Below are positions 15,333-23,891 of a stretch of 64,000 nucleotides of DNA, one piece after another. The notes beneath the pieces were generated by a model. The model saw only the letters and a list, made by a program, of their open reading frames with translations, was not told the origin of the DNA and did no database searches. Numbering within the stretch: position 1 is the first letter of the stretch; every line of letters begins with the position of its first letter. This DNA comes from an uncultured Clostridia bacterium. Its GTDB lineage: Bacteria; Bacillota; Clostridia; Lachnospirales; CAG-274. Both the position numbers and the translations under genes were made by a program. The stretch is taken from assembly GCA_947630725.1 (NCBI GenBank), contig CANRIS010000001.1, forward strand, positions 123,446-187,445. Reading direction: 5' to 3'.

Positions 15333-18300
15333 ATGGAATTTTCACCTACTCAGAAAAAAGCGATCCTCACACGGAACAAAAACATACTTGTATCTGCGGC
15401 TGCAGGCAGCGGAAAAACAGCCGTGCTGACAGAAAGGATAGTCAGTATAATAAGCTCTCCCGAAAACAGCATCGACCGTCTTCTTGTGGTTACGTTCACA
15501 AACGCCGCAGCCGCCGAAATGCTTAAGCGCACCGAGGACAGAATAAAGGAGCTTCTCGGGGATCCCAAAACAAAAAACAAGGACCATTTGAGAAAACAGC
15601 TCAGGCTCATAAACAACGCCGACATAACTACCATAGATTCCTTCTGCGGAAAGCTCGTGAGAAAGTTTTTTTATAAAACGGATATGGATCCGAGCTTTAC
15701 GGCAGCGCCCGAAAGCAGACTGGTCTCCATAAGGCAGGAGGCTATGGACACGGTTATAGACAGAGCGTTTAAGGCTATGGAAGAGAACGACCCTCTTTTC
15801 GCCCCTATGAATGCCCTGTGCGAAATGTTTTCGACAGACAGCACCGCCACTCTTGAATTGGAAGAAGAAATAATAAAGGTATACCGAAATCTTTCGTCTC
15901 TGCCCTATCCCGAAAAATGGCTCGAAAACGCAAAATCCGCCTTTGAGTTCGATACATATGAGGATTTTTTCAGATCTCCCCTATGCAAAATACTCAAAAG
16001 CTCCCTGCGGCTTGACGAGGCTCTTTTCTGCATAACCGAGTCGGACAAAATACTTTCGTCATATTTCGGCAGCAATATTCCGGAGGACGAAAAACAGACC
16101 ATAAGGAACGCAGCCGAAGAGGAAGACCCCGAAAGGATACTTAAATACTGCAGCGAACTTAATTTTTCGGTATGGCGGCTGAGAAAAAAGACTTATCCCG
16201 ATCTTGCGCAGGAGGCAAAGGCTCTGAGGGACAGGGCAAAGGCCATAGTCAAGGCAGCCATACCCATATGCTCCCTTTTGTCCCGCCAAAGCTATGAAAT
16301 ACACAAAAAAGCCCTCCCAGCCCACAGACTGTTCTGCTGTCTTGTGGAGGATTTTATGAGAGAATACGGCAGAAAAAAGTCCGAAAAAAATATATATGAG
16401 TTTTCGGACGTAGAGAGAGCCTGTCTCGGACTTCTGAGGGACGAAAACGGCGGCGAGACCGAAACGGCGGCATATCTCAAAGCCCACTATACCGAAATAC
16501 TCACAGACGAATATCAGGACACAAACCCCCTCCAGGAGGAAATTCTCAAGGCTCTCAGCCGCAGCGCCAATCGCTTTATGGTAGGCGACATAAAACAAAG
16601 CATATACGCCTTCAGAAACGCCGACCCCGGCATATTCACAAAAAAATACAATCTTTTCAAGGACGAGCCCGAGAGCTCCGAAAACTGCCTTATACTGCTT
16701 TCTGAAAACTACAGGAGCAAAAAAAGCATACTGGATTTTGTAAACCTCTCCTTCGGAGGGATAATGTCAAAGGAGCTTGGCGGCGTTGAATATGAGGCGC
16801 TTAACTTTCCCAAAAGCAAGCCCGAAAGCGATAACGATCCAAAGCCCGAAATATGTATACTCAACAGAAACACAAGGCTTGATCCCCCCGAAATATCCTC
16901 CGAAACCGAACAATTAAGGGAATTATGCGAGGACAAGACGGCTGCGGAGGCTCTCCTCATAGCCAAAAAAATAAAGGCGATAATGAAAGAGGATGTGAGC
17001 TTACGTTTCGGAGATATAGTCATACTTTTAAGCCGTCTCGAGGGAATAACCGAAACCCTCACAGACGTTCTGGAACGGTGCGGAATACCCACCGTCACGG
17101 ACAAGCCTGCCGACAGCACAAACTTTATCGAAAACAAAACCGTCCTGAGCTTTCTCAGAACAATAGACAACCCCCTTTCGGACATCGACCTTGTCACGGT
17201 TCTCCACAGCCCCATATACCGCATAAGCGCAGAGGAGCTTTGCAAAATAAAGCTTTCGTCGGACAAAAACGAAAAATATTTTTATGAAACGGTAAAAAAA
17301 TATTATTCCGAAAACGATGACGAAACGGCTGAAAAGCTGGGGAAATTTTTCTCCCATATGAAATACTTCCGCGACAGGTTCCTTACAGAGCCTGCAAGCT
17401 CCGTGCTGTCGGAGATATACAACGAGACGGGATATTACAGCTATCTCAATCTTCTGAACGACAGCGAAAAAAGACGAGCCAATCTCAACCTGCTTCTGGA
17501 GCTTGCCGCCGAATATGACGACACGGGAGAGTCGGGGCTTTATGGCTTTCTCACCTATCTCGGCTCCATACAGGAGGGCAGGGAGTTCAGACAGGCCATG
17601 ACGGCCTCCCCCACAAGAGACAGCGTGCATATAATGTCCATTCACGGCAGCAAGGGGCTCCAGTTTCCCGTGGTTTTTGTCTCTCAGATACAAAGACCCT
17701 TCAGAAAGGCCGACAGAAAACAAAAAATACTGCTTGACAGGGACATAGGCATATGTATGAGCTGCTTTGACCCCGAAAAAAGAGTTTTTTATGACACGGC
17801 GATGACCGAGGCGGCATATATAAAATACAACAAAGAGCAGATCGCCGAAAATATGAGGCTGTATTATGTGGCTATGACAAGAGCCGAAAGCAGACTTATA
17901 ATAACAGCCTCCGAAAATCCCAGATCCACAAGGGCTGCATCCTATGAGGAGCTTGTGGATATAATGAAAAACAACCTCTGCAAAAACAGCGGCCGAAATG
18001 GCAGAAGTCTTGCGGCTGAGGATATTTACGGCTCAAGGAGCTTTCTCAGCGTGCTTATGTCGGTGCTGCCCTCGGAGGAGCATCCCCTTTTCAATATGGA
18101 ATTTTCAAACTGGTACGAGCTTGAGGGAGTTATTGAAAACAACGGAGCCAAGGTATACAGAGAAGATCCCTCGCCCACAAAAAAGACAAGGGTCGAATAC
18201 CCCTATGAGGCTCTTGTTACGCTGCCCACAAACCTTTCGGTAACAGAGATAAAAAAGCAGTACGCCGAAGAAATGTTTACGCTGAAATACGGCAAAAGCG

Positions 18301-18863
18301 GCTTCGCCTGCAAAAAGCCCAAATTTCTCAGGGGCAAAAAAACGTCCCTCACCCCTATGGAAAGAGGAACGGCATATCACACCCTTCTTTCAGCCATCGA
18401 CTACAAATCTCCTCCCGAGGATATTGACGTATTCAAGCGTGACCTTGCCGCAAGGGGACTGCTCACAAACGAGGAGTCGTATATAATAGACCCCGCCTAT
18501 ATAACAGCCTATCTCGGCTCTCCTCTGGCAAAGAGAGCCGCCTCGGCGCTGTACTTCAAAAAGGAGCATCCCTTTACAATGGGGCTTTCGGTGTCGGAGG
18601 TCTATCCCGATATGCGCTCCCTTAAGGGAGCCGAAAAAGAGGTCATACTCACTCACGGCGTGATCGACCTTTTCTTTGAAGAAAATGACGGACTTGTGAT
18701 AGTGGATTTCAAAACCGACCGTGATGAAAACGATGAGTATCTGAAAAAATGCTACAGACCCCAGCTCGAAATATACAAAACAGCCCTCGAAGAGGCCACG
18801 GGCAAAAAAGTAAAAGAGCTTTGGCTCTGCCTTATCTATCGAAAAAAATCCCTGCTGCTTTAA
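15333..18863 (+). CDS. addA: AddAB helicase-nuclease subunit A
   Basis: Double-strand-break repair motor: UvrD-like helicase plus RecB-type nuclease. 1176 residues, usual size. Seen in order: Q-motif FSPTQKKAI, Walker A AAAGSGKTAVL (Lys 28), TFTNAAAAEM, Walker B LTDEYQDTNP, QSIYAFRNADPGIF, SIHGSKGLQFPVVFV, YYVAMTRAESRL, and the nuclease core LVIVDFKTDRD with the distal QLEIYKTAL. Its partner addB normally lies directly upstream in Firmicutes but here a PHP phosphatase does, and no addB is found in the window. Confidence 0.96.
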   Translation: MEFSPTQKKAILTRNKNILVSAAAGSGKTAVLTERIVSIISSPENSIDRLLVVTFTNAAAAEMLKRTEDRIKELLGDPKTKNKDHLRKQLRLINNADITTIDSFCGKLVRKFFYKTDMDPSFTAAPESRLVSIRQEAMDTVIDRAFKAMEENDPLFAPMNALCEMFSTDSTATLELEEEIIKVYRNLSSLPYPEKWLENAKSAFEFDTYEDFFRSPLCKILKSSLRLDEALFCITESDKILSSYFGSNIPEDEKQTIRNAAEEEDPERILKYCSELNFSVWRLRKKTYPDLAQEAKALRDRAKAIVKAAIPICSLLSRQSYEIHKKALPAHRLFCCLVEDFMREYGRKKSEKNIYEFSDVERACLGLLRDENGGETETAAYLKAHYTEILTDEYQDTNPLQEEILKALSRSANRFMVGDIKQSIYAFRNADPGIFTKKYNLFKDEPESSENCLILLSENYRSKKSILDFVNLSFGGIMSKELGGVEYEALNFPKSKPESDNDPKPEICILNRNTRLDPPEISSETEQLRELCEDKTAAEALLIAKKIKAIMKEDVSLRFGDIVILLSRLEGITETLTDVLERCGIPTVTDKPADSTNFIENKTVLSFLRTIDNPLSDIDLVTVLHSPIYRISAEELCKIKLSSDKNEKYFYETVKKYYSENDDETAEKLGKFFSHMKYFRDRFLTEPASSVLSEIYNETGYYSYLNLLNDSEKRRANLNLLLELAAEYDDTGESGLYGFLTYLGSIQEGREFRQAMTASPTRDSVHIMSIHGSKGLQFPVVFVSQIQRPFRKADRKQKILLDRDIGICMSCFDPEKRVFYDTAMTEAAYIKYNKEQIAENMRLYYVAMTRAESRLIITASENPRSTRAASYEELVDIMKNNLCKNSGRNGRSLAAEDIYGSRSFLSVLMSVLPSEEHPLFNMEFSNWYELEGVIENNGAKVYREDPSPTKKTRVEYPYEALVTLPTNLSVTEIKKQYAEEMFTLKYGKSGFACKKPKFLRGKKTSLTPMERGTAYHTLLSAIDYKSPPEDIDVFKRDLAARGLLTNEESYIIDPAYITAYLGSPLAKRAASALYFKKEHPFTMGLSVSEVYPDMRSLKGAEKEVILTHGVIDLFFEENDGLVIVDFKTDRDENDEYLKKCYRPQLEIYKTALEEATGKKVKELWLCLIYRKKSLLL

Positions 18864-18970
18864 GAGCGCCAAAAGCTTTGCAGACATAAGGCAAAAAAAG
18901 ATAAAAAAAGACAAAATAAACAAAAACATAAGACCATATACAAACCCCTGTCAAATAAAAAATTTTCCGA

Positions 18971-18999
18971 TTGACACGGCTGCTATATTTTGTTATAAT
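18971..18999 (+). promoter_or_regulatory. Promoter of the NhaD-like transporter
   Basis: TTGACA, 17-base spacer, TATAAT: consensus-perfect. It starts a leader of about 170 bases. Confidence 0.85.
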
Positions 19000-19005
19000 G
19001 CGTAG

Positions 19006-19174
19006 GTACGTTAAAGTATTATAATAAATATTATGGATCACAAGAGGGTGGCTGCTCCAAAGGGTTTTGAGGAGTAGTCCTTTTAACTGTTTCGAATATG
19101 TCGGGTTCGGGATTATGCCGACACAAAAAACAGTTTTCGGGGATACCCCTTGTATAATAAGGAGTTGTAGCTAT
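19006..19174 (+). promoter_or_regulatory. Structured 5' leader, riboswitch candidate
   Basis: Three hairpins: GGCTGCTCC (19050-19058) with GGAGTAGTC (19071-19079); AACTGTTT (19085) with AAACAGTT (19128) enclosing TGTCGG/CCGACA; and GGGG-ATA-CCCC (19139-19149). The ribosome site AAGGAG (19159-19164) lies ten bases past the last hairpin. Leader length, fold and a cation-transporter target suit an ion riboswitch. I could not match it to a named class from memory. The gap after addA holds only this and the promoter. Confidence 0.5.
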
Positions 19175-20521
19175 ATGGCACAAATAGCCGCTTTGGCAAT
19201 ATTTTTAATTATGTTTTTGCTCATAATCTCTGAAAAGATCGAAAGGCACATTGTCGCCCTTTCGTGCGCAGGTCTTACGATCGCAGTTGTTTTCGGCATA
19301 TGTATGCGCAGCTTCAGCGCATTCGCCGCCACAATGAATATAAAAACCATATTCACTGCGGGATTCTGGTACCAGAGCGAAACCGTAAGCGAGTCAAGTT
19401 CAGGCATTAACTGGTCAACCATTATATTTGTAATGGGTATGATGATAATGGTGGAGGGTATGGCTAACGCAGGCTTTTTCAGATGGCTGTGCTTACGCAT
19501 AGCAAAGCTTGTAAAATACAAAATAATCCCCATTTTCATTACTTTTATGATTATGTCGGGCGTGCTTTCGATGTTTATCGACAGCATAACCGTCATACTC
19601 TTTCTTGCGGCGGTCACCGTTGAGCTGGCTATGACGCTGAGGTTTGACCCTGTGCCTATGATACTTGCCGAAATATTCTGCTCCAACCTCGGAGGCTCCG
19701 CCACTATGTGCGGCGACCCTCCCAATATAATAATAGGTACGTCACTCCACTATTCTTTTACGGACTTTCTGACAAACACAGGCGTTGCGGCAGGCATTTC
19801 TATGGTTGTGGTCATATTCTTCTTCTATTTCACCCTGAGAAAAGAGCTTGTCAGTGACGTTGCCGACAACAGCAGCATAAAATACCCCGATCCTAAAGAC
19901 GCAATAAACTCAAAGAGAGACTTTTTAATAAGCACCTTTATTTTTCTTCTTGCGGCTACACTTCTTGTTACCCACGAAAAAACGGGGCTTACGGTATCCC
20001 TTATAGGCGTCATAATAGCGATCCTTACGCTTCTGGCAGCAAGAAGCAAAGCCCTTGACATAATTAAAAAGGTAGATTATAAAACCCTCCTTTTCTTTAT
20101 AGGACTTTTTGTGGTCGTAGGCGGCCTTGAACAAACGGGAATACTTGAAGTAATAGCCGCCCTTATCGAAAAAATAAGCGGCGGAAACACAAATATAATT
20201 ATAGCCATAATACTCTGGATGTCGGCTCTTGCCAGCGCATTCATAGACAATATACCCTTTGCCGCAACAATGATACCCGTCATAAAGAGCCTTGCGGAGA
20301 CACAGGGCGCAGGGCTTGCGGCGTTTGCATGGACTCTCTCGATGGGTACAGACATAGGCGGCAGCGCAACCCCCATAGGAGCATCGGCAAACGTAGTCGG
20401 CACGGCGGTTTCGGCAAAATCGGGACATCCCATAAGCTGGAAGAGATACTGTACGACAGCCGTTCCTGCGACTATACTTGTGCTTATGATTTCTATGGCA
20501 TATATTTATATAAAATACTGA
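19175..20521 (+). CDS. NhaD/ArsB-type ion transporter (SLC13-like permease)
   Basis: Membrane transporter, 448 residues with 11-12 hydrophobic segments. Two inverted halves are visible: MFIDSITVILFLAAVTVELA then SNLGGSATMCGDPPNIIIG in the first, and SAFIDNIPFAATMIPVI then GTDIGGSATPIGASANVVG in the second. This DS/DN plus GG-S-T-x-GDPPN pattern is that of the ion transporter superfamily members ArsB and NhaD (Na+/H+ antiport). I favour cation/proton antiport. ATG at 19175 chosen because AAGGAG precedes it and it starts the first membrane helix; an upstream in-frame ATG falls in the structured leader. Confidence 0.85.
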   Translation: MAQIAALAIFLIMFLLIISEKIERHIVALSCAGLTIAVVFGICMRSFSAFAATMNIKTIFTAGFWYQSETVSESSSGINWSTIIFVMGMMIMVEGMANAGFFRWLCLRIAKLVKYKIIPIFITFMIMSGVLSMFIDSITVILFLAAVTVELAMTLRFDPVPMILAEIFCSNLGGSATMCGDPPNIIIGTSLHYSFTDFLTNTGVAAGISMVVVIFFFYFTLRKELVSDVADNSSIKYPDPKDAINSKRDFLISTFIFLLAATLLVTHEKTGLTVSLIGVIIAILTLLAARSKALDIIKKVDYKTLLFFIGLFVVVGGLEQTGILEVIAALIEKISGGNTNIIIAIILWMSALASAFIDNIPFAATMIPVIKSLAETQGAGLAAFAWTLSMGTDIGGSATPIGASANVVGTAVSAKSGHPISWKRYCTTAVPATILVLMISMAYIYIKY

Positions 20522-20556
20522 ATATATTTATTTTGAAAAGCTGAGAGGTGATTTTT

Positions 20557-21180
20557 ATGGAAAAAGACATCGAAAAAAACGGTCAGCTCATTATTTCGGT
20601 AGGACGTGAGTTCGGCAGCGGCGGCAGAAGAATAGCCGAAATATTGGCGGAGGCATTTGAGCTTCCCCTTTATGACTACAATCTGCTGCAGCAGATCGCA
20701 GGAGACAAAAACGTCAATGTCGATGAAATGAAAAAATATGACGAGCTGCCTCATGTGAGACTTGTTTCAAGAAGGGTCAAGGGACTGACAAACTCTCCTT
20801 ATATAAATGTAGCCATAAAGGAGTTTGAGTTTATCAAAGACCTTGCCGACAAGGGAGAATCCTTTGTGATAGTGGGGCGCTGCGCCGAAACCGTTCTGAG
20901 GGACAACAAGGCTCTTATCTCTATATTCATACTTGGGGATATGAAAAACAAAATAGAGAAGATACAGGCATCCCACGGAATTTCAAAGGATGAGGCAAAG
21001 GCTCTCATATACAAAACAAACAGACAGAGAAAGGCATATCACAACTATTATTGCGATGTGTCATGGGGAGACTCGCGAAACTATGACATTTCCATAAACA
21101 GCAGCAAGCTGGGACTGGAAAAAACCGCCGAGGTCCTCATAAGCTACATAAAAGACAGGCTTGACGCAAGGCAGGCATAA
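20557..21180 (+). CDS. Cytidylate-kinase-like family protein
   Basis: 207 residues, P-loop nucleotide-kinase fold of the cytidylate-kinase-like family: ISVGREFGSGGRRIAEILAE is the nucleotide loop, FVIVGRCAETVL follows, and an Arg/Lys-rich lid DEAKALIYKTNRQRKAYHNYY. The true substrate is unknown; most Clostridia have several copies of this family besides cmk. ATG at 20557 has GAGAGG eight bases before it. It lies 35 bases after the NhaD-like gene, probably in one transcript, and ends at a strong terminator. Confidence 0.85.
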   Translation: MEKDIEKNGQLIISVGREFGSGGRRIAEILAEAFELPLYDYNLLQQIAGDKNVNVDEMKKYDELPHVRLVSRRVKGLTNSPYINVAIKEFEFIKDLADKGESFVIVGRCAETVLRDNKALISIFILGDMKNKIEKIQASHGISKDEAKALIYKTNRQRKAYHNYYCDVSWGDSRNYDISINSSKLGLEKTAEVLISYIKDRLDARQA

Positions 21181-21192
21181 AACAGACATAAA

Positions 21193-21228
21193 AAAAGGGA
21201 AAGATTTTTTATAACTTTCCCTTTTTAT
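21193..21228 (+). terminator. Terminator after the cytidylate-kinase-like gene
   Basis: AAAGGGAAAG pairs with CTTTCCCTTT, then TTATTA. Confidence 0.85.
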
Positions 21229-21285
21229 TATACATATTAACTCAGCCGAAACAAAAATTTTTAATCGGCGAATTTCAAAAAATAT

Positions 21286-21313
21286 TTGACATATCATTTT
21301 TATAGTTTATAAT
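21286..21313 (+). promoter_or_regulatory. Promoter of the SurA-like lipoprotein
   Basis: TTGACA, 16-base spacer, TATAAT. Confidence 0.7.
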
Positions 21314-21361
21314 TAATATTAAGGACTTTGTATTATCAATCTTTAAAAGCAGAGGTTTTAT

Positions 21362-22066
21362 ATGAAAAAAATTGTTTTGTCTGTTTTTGTTTTTATAATG
21401 TGTTCATTGCTTTCGGCCTGCTCATTTTTCGGATTTGGAGGCGGATCCTCCGACACAGACTATGCAATGACCGTAGACGGCAAAAAAATCTCTATGGGAG
21501 AGTTTTCCGTCTATCTCTACGAACAAAAAACCACCTTTGAACAGATGGGCGGCAGCGACATATGGGACACCGACTTCAACGGCGTTCCTGCGGCGGACGT
21601 AGCTAAGGAAAACGCCTATACCTCCGTTGTATATGTGAAAACAGCCTGCAAGAACGCAAAGGATATAGGCGTTTCGCTGGATGATGAGGACAAGGCCGAG
21701 GCTGCGTCTCTCGGAGAGCAGATATATAACGAAATGGGCAAAGACTACTGCCGCAGCAAAGGTCTTTCTCCCGAGGATGTAAACGGCATAATGGAGGAAA
21801 TACTCCTGCACCAAAAGGTCATGGACTATATTACAAAATCCTATCAGCCAAGCGATGCCGACTACAGCGCATATATAGACGACTATATAAAAGAACATCC
21901 CGATGACAAGTCTCCGAGAGCCACTCTCGAAAGCAAACTCAGAGAGGACTATATCCGTACGAAAAAAGAGGCCATATATCAGGAACAAATCGAAAAATGG
22001 TGCGAAAACACAGATATAGAAAAAAATGAAGCCGTCTGGGATCAGATATCCGTTGTTGACTTTTGA
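21362..22066 (+). CDS. SurA/PrsA-N-like lipoprotein
   Basis: 234 residues. Lipobox LLSAC at residue 20, then a Gly/Ser-rich spacer. The body (VDGKKISMGEFSVYLYEQ ... YTSVVYVKTACKNAKDIGV ... EEILLHQKVMDYIT) resembles the helical chaperone domain of SurA/PrsA-type foldases, whose first strand usually reads V-G--IT--EF--Y. There is no parvulin isomerase domain, so it would act as a holding chaperone only. Monocistronic between a promoter and a terminator. Family call is by pattern, moderately sure. Confidence 0.65.
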   Translation: MKKIVLSVFVFIMCSLLSACSFFGFGGGSSDTDYAMTVDGKKISMGEFSVYLYEQKTTFEQMGGSDIWDTDFNGVPAADVAKENAYTSVVYVKTACKNAKDIGVSLDDEDKAEAASLGEQIYNEMGKDYCRSKGLSPEDVNGIMEEILLHQKVMDYITKSYQPSDADYSAYIDDYIKEHPDDKSPRATLESKLREDYIRTKKEAIYQEQIEKWCENTDIEKNEAVWDQISVVDF

Positions 22067-22078
22067 TAAAATATATTT

Positions 22079-22114
22079 AAAAGGGAGACGCATTTTCGCT
22101 GCGTCTCCCTTTTT
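22079..22114 (+). terminator. Terminator, shared by converging genes
   Basis: AAAAGGGAGACGC pairs with GCGTCTCCCTTTTT around TTTTCGCT-type loop; A/T runs on both sides allow use in both directions. Confidence 0.85.
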
Positions 22115-22142
22115 ATAACTGAAGTATTTGAAATTTTATTTT

Positions 22143-23558
22143 TTACAGTCTTTCCCACAGCGGCGGCTTTGTATTTTCGGCTGTTTTTTCGTTTGTTTTT
22201 ATAACAGACGGCTTAGCGTCCGAAGGCACGGGAGCCGTCTTTATCATATTTGTCATAAATCTGCCTTTCTGCTTGTAGGAATATTTGAAATTTTTCATAT
22301 TATACTCCAGAACGGCGCACTGCAGATACCCCTGATAGAGAAAAGCCTTTGACTTGCTCGGCACCGAAAAGCTTATCGTTTCGGACTGGCTGCTGTTCCA
22401 CTGTTCGGTAAGGGAGATCTCTATATTAACGCTCAGCTCGGCTTTCTGAAACAGCACCCCTGCGGCGTACTTTGCCCCTCCCGCTATCTTCTGTCCGAAT
22501 GTAAATGTAAATCCGCTTGTAACGGTTCTGGAATACTGAGCCGAACCTGCCGAATCTGTATTGTCAATGCAGCCTATGTTCTGAAGATCGGGAGCATAAA
22601 ACACCATGACCGAAATGCTGTCGTTATCCGTCTGTTCAAGAGGCAGAGAGTGTATGAAGGTATCAGCCGCCTCGGGAGGAAGCTCACCGTAGATTTTTAC
22701 CTCGGGTTTCAAGGGAATATCCATACCGAAAAACAGATTTCCCTTGAAATGGGTCTTTAAAAAAATATCCTGTTTTTCCAGCTCATCCGTATCGGTATAC
22801 AATGCTGTGCGTATAGTCACATCGAGGCTATAGTTGGTCTTAGCCGACTTTTTTTCCTTATAGTTTTTGATAATCAGGTGATATTCCACATTAAGCACGC
22901 CTATGGCTCTGCATTCTGTACCATCATATCCATCCACCAAAAATATACAGCGACTTAAATCTCCGCTGTCGTAGTCGCTGCTGCCGGGGTCAACGGGTTT
23001 TATGATCTTTTTAAAGGTAGCCTCCATCTGATATTTATTCAGATCTTTTATAAGAACGGAGGATATGTCTGTGGCTATCTTCACAAACTGATCCTTTATG
23101 GCTTCTGCGGTGGTACCCTCCCCCTTGTCGCCGTCACTGTGTTTTACGCCCGAAAAACCCATATAGTGCTTCATAAGATAGTCGAAATGTTCGGGATAGC
23201 CTACATTGCTGAGCTGCGCCATATACGGTGCGGCGTCATAGGGCTGCCAGTTGTTGTGAATATCATTAAGCGGAACGGCTATATCCCATATATCCCGTGA
23301 AGTATAGCCCTTTTCCAGCAGCTCCTCCTGTTTGGGTCTGTCATACTCAAACATACCGAATCCCTGTATGCTGCCGTCGGGAAACTGCTTTACGGTTTCG
23401 TCAATATACCTTCTGAGGTTTTCGACACGGGTTTCACTGCAATAAAGACCTATGCTGTTCAGCTCGGCTTTAAGCTCCTCGGGCGTGACCCTTGACGGAG
23501 TGTCCGCCTTAAGTCTTATAGGTATTTTTGGGATAGGAATGTCCTGTACAGTCTTCAT
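22143..23558 (-). CDS. Probable aerolysin/ETX-MTX2-like beta-pore-forming protein
   Basis: A 471-residue protein with no signal peptide or membrane helix. The N-terminal 330 residues are mixed and unrecognised. Residues about 335-430 show the pattern of the aerolysin fold: two long Ser/Thr-rich alternating amphipathic strands (SRTVTSGFTFTFGQKIAGG and SLTEQWNSSQSETISFSVPS) joined by a loop, a Trp in the second strand, then VPSKSKAFLYQGYLQCAVLEY, matching the family's VPP--K---Y element. This hairpin forms the barrel in ETX/MTX2 toxins. The tail is Pro/Lys-rich. The start ATG at 23558 has AAAGGAG eight bases before it; the ATG six bases earlier is too close. Alone on its own promoter. Family call is my pattern reading only. 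Confidence 0.45.
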   Translation of the reverse strand: MKTVQDIPIPKIPIRLKADTPSRVTPEELKAELNSIGLYCSETRVENLRRYIDETVKQFPDGSIQGFGMFEYDRPKQEELLEKGYTSRDIWDIAVPLNDIHNNWQPYDAAPYMAQLSNVGYPEHFDYLMKHYMGFSGVKHSDGDKGEGTTAEAIKDQFVKIATDISSVLIKDLNKYQMEATFKKIIKPVDPGSSDYDSGDLSRCIFLVDGYDGTECRAIGVLNVEYHLIIKNYKEKKSAKTNYSLDVTIRTALYTDTDELEKQDIFLKTHFKGNLFFGMDIPLKPEVKIYGELPPEAADTFIHSLPLEQTDNDSISVMVFYAPDLQNIGCIDNTDSAGSAQYSRTVTSGFTFTFGQKIAGGAKYAAGVLFQKAELSVNIEISLTEQWNSSQSETISFSVPSKSKAFLYQGYLQCAVLEYNMKNFKYSYKQKGRFMTNMIKTAPVPSDAKPSVIKTNEKTAENTKPPLWERL

Positions 23559-23617
23559 AAGCATTCTCCTTTCTTATACTGAATATTTTGTGTTGCAGCT
23601 TGTTGGCTACATTTATA

Positions 23618-23646
23618 ATTATACATAACTTATTTCATAATTTCAA
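23618..23646 (-). promoter_or_regulatory. Promoter of the pore-forming-protein candidate
   Basis: Minus strand TTGAAA, 17-base spacer, TATAAT, about 55 bases before the start codon. Confidence 0.7.
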
Positions 23647-23717
23647 TATAAAATTAACAATTGCAAAACACTATGTTTATTTCATTCACAAAGGAGAATG
23701 TCTTTTGGTGACAAATG

Positions 23718-23891
23718 TCATATCTGGCGGTTCACTATCTTATATTCGTTGTTGTAACGGAAAAAAGGACAGGTTTCGGGCTTTTGCACAAGCCATCTGC
23801 GATAGTCGTCCTCATCTATCGAAAAGGTACATTCTATGCTGTCGGTCTCATCGTCATAATCGCCATAAAGACAGTTTTCACAGTCATACAT
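23718..23891 (-). CDS. Small Cys-rich protein, DUF6472-like
   Basis: 57 residues: MYDCENCLYGDYDDETD, IECTFSIDEDDYRRWL, TCPFFRYNNEYKIVNRQI. The C-x2-C ... C ... C spacing with CPFF and a final Asn-Glu-Tyr-x-Ile-Val-x-x-Gln matches a short Clostridial family (as I recall it, DUF6472); four cysteines suggest zinc or iron binding. ATG at 23891 is eight bases after GAGAGG. It overlaps the pepT stop, so the two form an operon. Role unknown. Confidence 0.7.
   Translation of the reverse strand: MYDCENCLYGDYDDETDSIECTFSIDEDDYRRWLVQKPETCPFFRYNNEYKIVNRQI

Noticed and set aside
19041..19080. T-box leader (AGAGGGTGG)
   Set aside because: The motif lacks the ACCGCG continuation and the downstream gene is an ion transporter, not an amino-acid gene.
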